DNA of 8,872 bases from an uncultured Flavobacteriales bacterium (GTDB lineage: Bacteria; Bacteroidota; Bacteroidia; Flavobacteriales_D; Parvicellaceae). Positions 1-5,227 of the stretch are shown here, piece by piece. The translations under genes and the position numbers were made by a program. The DNA lies in contig CALDTD010000116.1 in assembly GCA_937924345.1 (NCBI GenBank), positions 1-8,872 of the forward strand. Reading direction: 5' to 3'. The stretch's first letter is position 1; each line of letters opens with the position of its first letter. The notes beneath the pieces were generated by a model, which had not been told where the DNA came from, ran no database searches, and saw only the letters and a program-made list of their open reading frames with translations.

Positions 1-663
1 AACAGTAATACGTCGCCTACATTATCTGATTTTATAGATGCTCTTCCCGGAGAATTAAAGTATTCGACATTAGGAACAGCAAATCCAAATGGGCCTCAAA
101 ATAACTTTGCTTTAGGAAATGATTTAATTTGGTGTGATGCCGAAATAATCCTTCCTTTTTATGGCTATGGCTGCGATTTTAATATGGTCGATACTACGGA
201 TTTAGATATTTCATCAGTCGTAGGTTTTGATAGCACATCTAATTTGACGGTAGAAGATATTGATGCCGCAACTTTACGAATTATAATAGATAACGGCTTA
301 CCAGTTGAAGCTGGATTACAACTATATTTTGCTGATGCTAATAATGTGATTATTGATTCTCTATTTCAATCTACAAGTGGTTTGGAGAATGTTTTTGATG
401 CTGGTATTGTTGATCATAGTTTACCTATTTCCGATCCTAACCATGGAAAAGTAATTTCTTCTACTAGAAAAATTACTGATGTTGCTGTTAGTCAAGAATT
501 GTTAAGTAAGTTAATTGATAACGATTCAAAAAAGTTAATTTATAAGACTACAGCTCAAACATCAGAAGCGCAGACATCTCAGGATGTTAAGTTTTTTCCA
601 GAATATAATGTAGAAATAAAGGTTTCTGCCAAAATAGATTTCAAAATTAATTTAGAAGAGTAA
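1..663 (+). CDS. Hypothetical secreted/surface protein, C-terminal part (5' truncated by window edge)
   Basis: The frame is open from base 1 to the TAA at 661-663, giving 220 visible residues with no start, so the gene begins upstream. The ATG at 184 is an internal Met (visible residue 62), because the preceding 61 codons are also open and protein-like. The visible part contains a beta-rich stretch with alternating hydrophobic residues (ATLRIIIDNGLPVEAGLQLY, then FADANN and IIDSLF) and ends with a FFPEYNVEIKVSAKIDF-type strand. From memory, this pattern ('NGFP-(V/I)-A--QVYF-D-N--IDSL' and a final 'DY-L-IKL' strand) is common in Bacteroidota proteins encoded just upstream of DUF5723 proteins, as here, where the next start is 26 bases on. 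The signal peptide or lipobox would be outside the window. Function unknown; an envelope partner of the downstream barrel protein is an inference from pairing only. Confidence 0.8.
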   Translation, partial: NSNTSPTLSDFIDALPGELKYSTLGTANPNGPQNNFALGNDLIWCDAEIILPFYGYGCDFNMVDTTDLDISSVVGFDSTSNLTVEDIDAATLRIIIDNGLPVEAGLQLYFADANNVIIDSLFQSTSGLENVFDAGIVDHSLPISDPNHGKVISSTRKITDVAVSQELLSKLIDNDSKKLIYKTTAQTSEAQTSQDVKFFPEYNVEIKVSAKIDFKINLEE

Positions 664-689
664 TTGCTGACTACTGATATTATAATACA

Positions 690-3143
690 ATGAAAATAAC
701 TTCTTATATCCTATTTGTAATCTTTTTGAGTGTTTTTATAACAACCGTTTCTCAACAAGATTTAACATTAATGAACTTGTCAAATGTTCAACAAGTTCAA
801 TACATTAATCCTGCATTTAGACCGCAAGCAAAGATAAATATTGGTGTTCCGGGTGCATCTTCAACCTATTTTAATCACTATAATACGGTTTTCACTCCAA
901 AAGACTTATTTTCTGTAGAGGGTAATACTACGACTTTAAGGGTAGATCATTTAAAAAAGATGTGGAAGAAACGAAATCATATTTCTGTAACTGGCGATTA
1001 TGACTTTTTGCACTTTGGCTTTGCGATAAAGAAAAGTTACTTCAGCTTTAATATAACAGAGCATTTTTTTTCTCGGTTAACATTGCCAGGAGATTTATTA
1101 CGTTTGCCACTAACTGGTAATGCGAGTTCGGATCTAGAAAATGGGATTTTAGACCTTTCTGGTTTTGGAGTTGAGTTAGATCATTATCGAAAATATGCTG
1201 TAGGTTTCCAACGAGAAATAAACGAAAGATTAAGTGTGGGTGGAAAGTTGAAATATCTGTACGGTATGGAAAATATTCAGACTAGAAAAAGCGATTTCAC
1301 TTTAGAGACAGATCCAGAAACTTATGATTGGAAATTGAATGGTGAGTTTGCTGTAAGTACTTCTGGTATTTATTCTTTAACAGATTCCATTGATGATAAT
1401 ACTGACATAGAAAATGGAGATATTTCTGGTTATATCGCAAAGCGAAAAAATAGAGGTTTAGGAATTGATATTGGTGCGACTTACGAAGTTACAGATAAGT
1501 TAACTGTTGGAGCAAGTGTTGTAGATCTTGGTTTTATTCGTTGGAAGAATGATAATAGAAGTGCAACTTCTAGCGATGGAAGTTTTGTTTTTACAGGTGT
1601 TGACTTTACAAATGCTATTCTTGCTGAAGATGCTGATCGACAAGATTCTATTGATGCTGCAATTGAAGGTTTACAGAATGAATTTGAAGAGTCTTTTTCT
1701 GTGAGTAACAATACTGATGCTTATACAACTTCTTTGCTTAGTCGTTTTTATTTAAGTGGATCCTATAAGTTAATTGATAAAGAAAAATGGAAAAGTAGAG
1801 CTTCAGCATTAATTCATGGAGAGTTATTTAAGGGGAGGTTAAGACCTTCATTAACGTTAGGTTACACCCAAGATTTAGGAAAAGTATTACAAGCCACAGC
1901 TTCATATTCTATGACGAATAGAAGTTTTAATAATCTTGGGTTGGGAATGAGTCTTAACTTAGGTTTCTTACAGTTTTATGTAGTAACAGATAATATTATG
2001 GCGGCTAATTTAGCAACTTTTACATCTGGAGATAGTCAGTTTTCTTACCCTTACAGTGCTAAGAATATGCATATAAGAACGGGGGTTAACCTTACCTTTG
2101 GTATGCGCAACAAAGATAAAGATGGTGATGGGATAAAAGATAAAAAAGATAATTGCCCAGATGTTGCTGGTCCAGAAATATATAAAGGTTGTCCAGATTC
2201 TGACAAGGATAGTATTCCAGATAATTTAGATTTATGTCCTTCTATTTCGGGTGTGAAAGAGTTTAGAGGTTGTCCTGATACAGATTTAGATGGAATAAAA
2301 GATAGTGAGGATAATTGCCCTACAGAAAAAGGAACAAAAGAGAATAAAGGGTGTCCTGATACCGATGAGGATGGTATTATAGATAGCGAAGACGTTTGTC
2401 CAAAAGTAAAAGGAGTAAAAGCATTTAATGGATGCCCTGATACCGATGGTGATGGATTAAAGGATAGTGAAGATAAGTGTCCTACTGAAGCAGGTGATAG
2501 AGATTTGCAAGGTTGTCCGGACGCTGATGCAGATAATATACCTGATGGGGAAGATGCTTGTCCTAATGAAGCGGGAGAGTTAGCAAACAAGGGTTGTCCT
2601 TGGGGAGATAAAGATGGTGATGGAGTAAAAGATAATGTGGATAATTGTCCAGAAGTAGCTGGTCCTGCTGATAGACAAGGTTGCCCATTAGAAGATGCAG
2701 ACAAAGATGGAGTAATGGATGCTAATGATGAATGTCCAACTGTATTTGGAACTGTAGCGAATAAAGGCTGTCCAGAAATAAAAGAAGAAGAGCAAGAAAT
2801 TTTAAATACCGCCTTTTCAAATTTAGAGTTTGAGTCTGGAAAAGCTATTATAAAACAAAGTTCTTACCCTTCTTTACAAGCGTTGTCAGAATTATTAATA
2901 AAAAAGCCAGAGTGGAAACTTAAAATCGCAGGTCATACAGATAGTGATGGGAGTGCTGCAGGTAATTTAAAGTTATCTAAAAGTAGAGCTCAAGCTGTTG
3001 CAGATTATTTAAAAGCAAAAGGAATAGAAAATAGTCGTTTATTAGTCGAAGGTTATGGAGAGGCTGTCCCTATTGCTGATAACACTACTGCGGCTGGAAA
3101 GCAAAAAAACAGACGTGTTGAAATGACAGTTGTTTTTAACTAA
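690..3143 (+). CDS. DUF5723-like outer membrane protein with TSP3 repeats and C-terminal OmpA domain
   Basis: 817 residues in three parts. (1) A signal peptide (residues 1 to about 21, ending TTVS before QQ) leads into a region to about residue 470 rich in alternating polar/hydrophobic strands. It opens QQDLTLMNLSNVQQVQYINP, then AFRPQAKINIGVP, as I recall for DUF5723, and is probably an outer-membrane beta barrel. (2) Residues 476-695 hold eight thrombospondin type 3 repeats of about 27 residues, pattern DxDxDGxxDxxDxCP...GCP, acidic and presumably Ca2+-binding. (3) From about 709 to 817 lies an OmpA-like peptidoglycan-binding domain, with GHTD at 748-751, LSKSRA at 762-767 and NRRVE at 807-811. 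D751 and R766 lie 15 residues apart, as do the diaminopimelate-contacting Asp and Arg of OmpA. The likely role is a cell-wall-tethered barrel with a stiff periplasmic linker; transported substrate, if any, unknown. ATG at 690 is chosen because it gives the signal peptide directly. Confidence 0.9.
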   Translation: MKITSYILFVIFLSVFITTVSQQDLTLMNLSNVQQVQYINPAFRPQAKINIGVPGASSTYFNHYNTVFTPKDLFSVEGNTTTLRVDHLKKMWKKRNHISVTGDYDFLHFGFAIKKSYFSFNITEHFFSRLTLPGDLLRLPLTGNASSDLENGILDLSGFGVELDHYRKYAVGFQREINERLSVGGKLKYLYGMENIQTRKSDFTLETDPETYDWKLNGEFAVSTSGIYSLTDSIDDNTDIENGDISGYIAKRKNRGLGIDIGATYEVTDKLTVGASVVDLGFIRWKNDNRSATSSDGSFVFTGVDFTNAILAEDADRQDSIDAAIEGLQNEFEESFSVSNNTDAYTTSLLSRFYLSGSYKLIDKEKWKSRASALIHGELFKGRLRPSLTLGYTQDLGKVLQATASYSMTNRSFNNLGLGMSLNLGFLQFYVVTDNIMAANLATFTSGDSQFSYPYSAKNMHIRTGVNLTFGMRNKDKDGDGIKDKKDNCPDVAGPEIYKGCPDSDKDSIPDNLDLCPSISGVKEFRGCPDTDLDGIKDSEDNCPTEKGTKENKGCPDTDEDGIIDSEDVCPKVKGVKAFNGCPDTDGDGLKDSEDKCPTEAGDRDLQGCPDADADNIPDGEDACPNEAGELANKGCPWGDKDGDGVKDNVDNCPEVAGPADRQGCPLEDADKDGVMDANDECPTVFGTVANKGCPEIKEEEQEILNTAFSNLEFESGKAIIKQSSYPSLQALSELLIKKPEWKLKIAGHTDSDGSAAGNLKLSKSRAQAVADYLKAKGIENSRLLVEGYGEAVPIADNTTAAGKQKNRRVEMTVVFN
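2115..2774 (+). repeat. Eight in-frame thrombospondin type 3 coding repeats (about 81 bp each)
   Basis: Degenerate tandem coding repeats, each encoding a DxDxDG-type acidic loop followed by two conserved cysteines in CP and GCP. Units 1-6 are about 27 codons. The links before units 7 and 8 carry short insertions (WGD, LED). DNA conservation is partial; protein conservation is strong, so this is an old repeat under protein-level selection rather than a recent expansion. The paired cysteines suggest disulfides in the oxidising periplasm. Confidence 0.9.
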
Positions 3144-3161
3144 TTGCCTAAAGTCGAAAAG

Positions 3162-3578
3162 ATGAAATATCTCTTAGAAGATGATTTTGAATACGATTTT
3201 AAATTAGTTGGTATTAGTTGTCATGAAAGAGATTATCGTGTGTGTTGGGGGGTAAATCAAATTTTATCTTTACCATTAAGTAAAGGAGAGCGAGAGATTG
3301 AGGTTTACCATAGAAAGAACAACAGATATAGCCGTCATACATTGTTTTCTGCTTACGATTTAAACACTGAAGATGAGGTGCATTTAATTGCAAACCGAGG
3401 GAAGTCTGGCTATCTTATTCCAGAGCAAAAACACGCCGATTACTTACTTATGATTAAAGGAGACGGATTGTTAGAATATGAAAAAGTAGTTTCTAAGTTA
3501 AAAAAAGTAAGTTTTATTCTTACCGCTTTTAATATTGAGGTATCCCAACTTAAGTCAAAAGAAAACTTAAACTTTTAG
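3162..3578 (+). CDS. IPExxxVDY family protein
   Basis: 138 residues, no signal peptide or membrane segment, so probably cytoplasmic. The family signature is present as IPEQKHADY (residues 86-94), with Ala in place of the usual Val. The N-terminal part (YDFKLVGISCHERDYRVCWG, then VNQILSLPL) also fits my memory of this short Bacteroidota family, for which I know no biochemical function. In other flavobacteria I recall the gene lying directly upstream of pyk, as here. I chose ATG at 3162 over the in-frame TTG at 3144: the TTG abuts the previous stop codon and adds only six residues (MPKVEK), whereas the ATG gives the usual MKYLLEDDF-type start. It follows the OmpA-family gene by 18 bases, so co-transcription is likely. 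The role is unknown; a link to pyk expression or glycolysis is only positional. Confidence 0.87.
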   Translation: MKYLLEDDFEYDFKLVGISCHERDYRVCWGVNQILSLPLSKGEREIEVYHRKNNRYSRHTLFSAYDLNTEDEVHLIANRGKSGYLIPEQKHADYLLMIKGDGLLEYEKVVSKLKKVSFILTAFNIEVSQLKSKENLNF

Positions 3579-3675
3579 TTGTTTAATAATTAGTTAGTTT
3601 TTAATAAACTCGTCAGTGTTTGAGTGTAATATCATGCTCTAAATAATGATTTTAGCTTTTTATCTTTTTCTATGT

Positions 3676-3683
3676 TATATTTG
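3676..3683 (+). promoter_or_regulatory. Putative Bacteroidota -7 promoter element for pyk
   Basis: TATATTTG is an exact match to the TAnnTTTG -7 element used by the primary sigma factor of Bacteroidota. It predicts a transcription start near 3688-3691 and a leader of about 35-40 bases before the pyk ATG. I see no clean TTG/TTTG -33 element at the expected distance (about 3648-3658 reads T-rich TTTAGC), so strength is uncertain. It implies pyk can be expressed separately from the upstream genes. Confidence 0.55.
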
Positions 3684-3712
3684 TTAGGTAATCAAGTTTT
3701 TTTGATACCTAA
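3684..3712 (+). promoter_or_regulatory. Imperfect palindrome / stem-loop at the predicted pyk transcription start
   Basis: The left arm TTAGGTAATCAA (3684-3695) and right arm TTGATACCTAA (3702-3712) pair over 11 bp with one bulged A, around a 6-base T-rich loop (3696-3701). The palindrome begins immediately after the -7 element and straddles the predicted start site. It could therefore be a DNA operator for a regulator of pyk, or a hairpin at the extreme 5' end of the mRNA affecting its stability. It is not followed by a U-tract and lies upstream of the ATG within the leader, so a terminator for the upstream gene is less likely. Confidence 0.45.
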
Positions 3713-3726
3713 ATTTATATAAGTCA

Positions 3727-5151
3727 ATGAAAAGAAGAACTAAAATCGTAGCAACTATTGGTCCTGCATCCTCGAATAAAGTGATGCTTAAAAATTTAAT
3801 TAGAGAAGGCGTTGATGTTTGCCGATTGAACTTTTCGCATGGAGATCATAAAGATCATATTGAAGTTGTAGATACAGTAAGAGAAATCATTGATGAGTTA
3901 AACTATCCTGTTGCTTTATTAGCAGATTTGCAAGGTCCTAAAATTAGAGTTGGAGTAATAAAAGATAATGGAGTAGAGCTTGTAAATGGGAACGAGATTA
4001 TAATGACTACTATTCCTACAGAAGGAACAGCAGAAAAAGTCTCTATTACCTACGATACTTTCCCGCAAGATGTAAGAGCTGGAGAAAAAGTATTGGTAGA
4101 CGATGGGAAAATAATGTTAGAAGTTGTTTCATCTAACTTTAAAGATGAGGTAGTATTAAAGATATTACACGGAGGAATTTTATCCTCAAAAAAAGGGGTG
4201 AATTTACCCAATACTAAGATATCACAACCAAGCCTTACACCAAAAGATAGAGAAGATTTAGAGTTAGCATTAAAACTAGATATAGATTGGATAGCGCTAT
4301 CATTTGTACGATCTGCTAGAGATATTATAGAGTTAAAGCACTTGATTAAAAATGCGGGGAAGTCAACCAGAGTTATTGCTAAAATAGAAAAGCCAGAAGC
4401 AATTGAAGAGTTAGATGATATCATTCAAGCTGCTGATGGGATTATGGTTGCTCGTGGAGATTTAGGGGTAGAGATTCCTATGGAGAACGTTCCATTAATT
4501 CAAAAGAGAATTATCAATAAATCAATCGAACACGCTAAACCTGTAATTGTGGCTACACAAATGATGGAGAGTATGATTGATAATATTTCGCCTACTAGAG
4601 CAGAAGTAAATGATGTGGCCAACGCCGTTATGGACGGAGCAGATGCCGTAATGCTAAGTGGAGAAACATCGGTTGGGAAACACCCAAGGGCAGTAATCGA
4701 TGCGATGAATAAAATAATTATGCGTATTGAGAATCAATATGAGGAGCTTTATTCAAAAGAAATTGAGCCCATCAAAAATCAAGATCGTTTTATTACCGAT
4801 TCTATTTGTTTTGATGCTTGTCGTTTGTCAAAAAGAACAAATGCGAAAGCAATTGTTACGATGACTAATTCAGGATATACTGCATTTAAAATTTCTAGTC
4901 AACGACCAGAAGCACGTATTTTTGTGTATTCTGGAAATAGAAAGTTACTAACTACTTTAAGTTTGGTGTGGGGCGTAAAAACCTTCTTTTATGATAAAAT
5001 GGTTAGCACAGATCATACAATAGACGATATTAAGTATATGCTAAAAAAAGCTGGGTATCTTGTCACAGGCGATTTAATAGTAAATACAGCAAGTATGCCT
5101 ATTGAAGAATTGGGTAGTACCAATATGTTGAAACTAAGTGCGATAGATTAG
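3727..5151 (+). CDS. pyk: Pyruvate kinase
   Basis: 474 residues, full family length. It catalyses the last step of glycolysis in the cytoplasm: phosphoenolpyruvate + ADP to pyruvate + ATP. Diagnostic motifs appear in order: KIVATIGPAS (6-15); the substrate/cation-binding segment with R33, N35 and S37 in RLNFSHGDH; LADLQGPKIRVG; the catalytic lysine and metal ligand in IAKIEKPEAI (K219, E221); the second Mg2+ ligand D245 in MVARGDLGVEIP; ATQMMESM (276-283); and PTRAEVNDVANAV (from 289), followed by MLSGETSVGKHP. The C-terminal allosteric-type domain is complete, ending at TAG. ATG at 3727 starts directly at the family's usual MKRRTKIVATIGP-type N-terminus. A putative promoter and palindrome lie in the 148-base gap upstream. 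No GC-rich terminator follows the stop, so some read-through into the downstream surface-protein genes is possible. Confidence 0.98.
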   Translation: MKRRTKIVATIGPASSNKVMLKNLIREGVDVCRLNFSHGDHKDHIEVVDTVREIIDELNYPVALLADLQGPKIRVGVIKDNGVELVNGNEIIMTTIPTEGTAEKVSITYDTFPQDVRAGEKVLVDDGKIMLEVVSSNFKDEVVLKILHGGILSSKKGVNLPNTKISQPSLTPKDREDLELALKLDIDWIALSFVRSARDIIELKHLIKNAGKSTRVIAKIEKPEAIEELDDIIQAADGIMVARGDLGVEIPMENVPLIQKRIINKSIEHAKPVIVATQMMESMIDNISPTRAEVNDVANAVMDGADAVMLSGETSVGKHPRAVIDAMNKIIMRIENQYEELYSKEIEPIKNQDRFITDSICFDACRLSKRTNAKAIVTMTNSGYTAFKISSQRPEARIFVYSGNRKLLTTLSLVWGVKTFFYDKMVSTDHTIDDIKYMLKKAGYLVTGDLIVNTASMPIEELGSTNMLKLSAID

Positions 5152-5167
5152 TTTTTTGAGTGTAAAT

Positions 5168-5227
5168 ATGTTAGTTTTACATATTACATATTACATATTA
5201 CATATTACATATTACATAATACCATGA
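5168..5227 (+). other. Short upstream ORF (19 codons) spanning the 7-bp repeats, ATGA overlap with next gene
   Basis: ATG at 5168 opens a frame that runs through all six repeat units without a stop, because three 7-mers encode the 7-residue period LHITYYI. It ends at TGA 5225-5227, which overlaps the ATG of the surface-protein gene at 5224 as ATGA. Such overlap often marks translational coupling. One additional repeat unit would put this ATG exactly in frame with the downstream gene (distance 56 becomes 63 bases) as a 21-residue extension. With one unit fewer, the frame would stop at a TAA a few codons inside the gene. Whether the ORF is translated is unknown; it may be chance. Confidence 0.3.
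5177..5218 (+). repeat. Six perfect tandem copies of a 7-bp unit (TTACATA), candidate contingency locus
   Basis: Six uninterrupted identical 7-mers end five bases before the ATG of the first fibre-like surface gene. Perfect short tandem arrays like this are prone to copy-number change by slipped-strand mispairing. At this position, a change would alter leader length and the frame of the upstream ORF, or promoter spacing if the start site lies upstream. I see no convincing TAnnTTTG element; TAGTTTTA at 5172-5179 is one base off and overlaps the first unit. Confidence 0.9.

Noticed and set aside
184..186. ATG as start of the first gene
   Set aside because: The same frame is open and protein-like back to base 1, and this Met sits in the middle of a beta-rich domain with no signal peptide after it.
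1481..1711. Minus-strand open frame of 76 codons
   Set aside because: Shadow of the DUF5723-like region on the other strand; no recognisable motif and no independent promoter.
2051..2704. Long open frame on the minus strand (217 codons)
   Set aside because: It lies wholly inside the 690-3143 gene, mostly opposite the acidic TSP3 repeats. Its Ser/Pro/Gly-rich periodic product is the mirror of those repeats, and the plus-strand protein has clear domains.
2115..2774. Regularly spaced repeats as a CRISPR array
   Set aside because: The period of about 81 bp is a protein repeat in frame; DNA units are degenerate, and there are no unique spacers between identical repeats.
3144..3146. TTG start for the IPExxxVDY gene
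   Set aside because: It directly abuts the upstream stop and adds only six non-family residues; the ATG at 3162 gives the expected N-terminus.
3567..3586. Weak hairpin (TTAAAC ... GTTTAA) at the end of the IPExxxVDY gene as a terminator
   Set aside because: Only six mostly A-T pairs with an 8-base loop, overlapping the stop codon and lacking a T-tract; expected by chance in such AT-rich DNA.
4050..4424. Minus-strand open frame of 124 codons inside pyk
   Set aside because: The plus strand encodes conserved pyruvate kinase motifs across this stretch; the antisense product shows nothing recognisable.
5177..5218. Heptamer array as a CRISPR or replication-origin iteron
   Set aside because: The units are contiguous, far too short for CRISPR, and no initiator gene or DnaA-box cluster is nearby.
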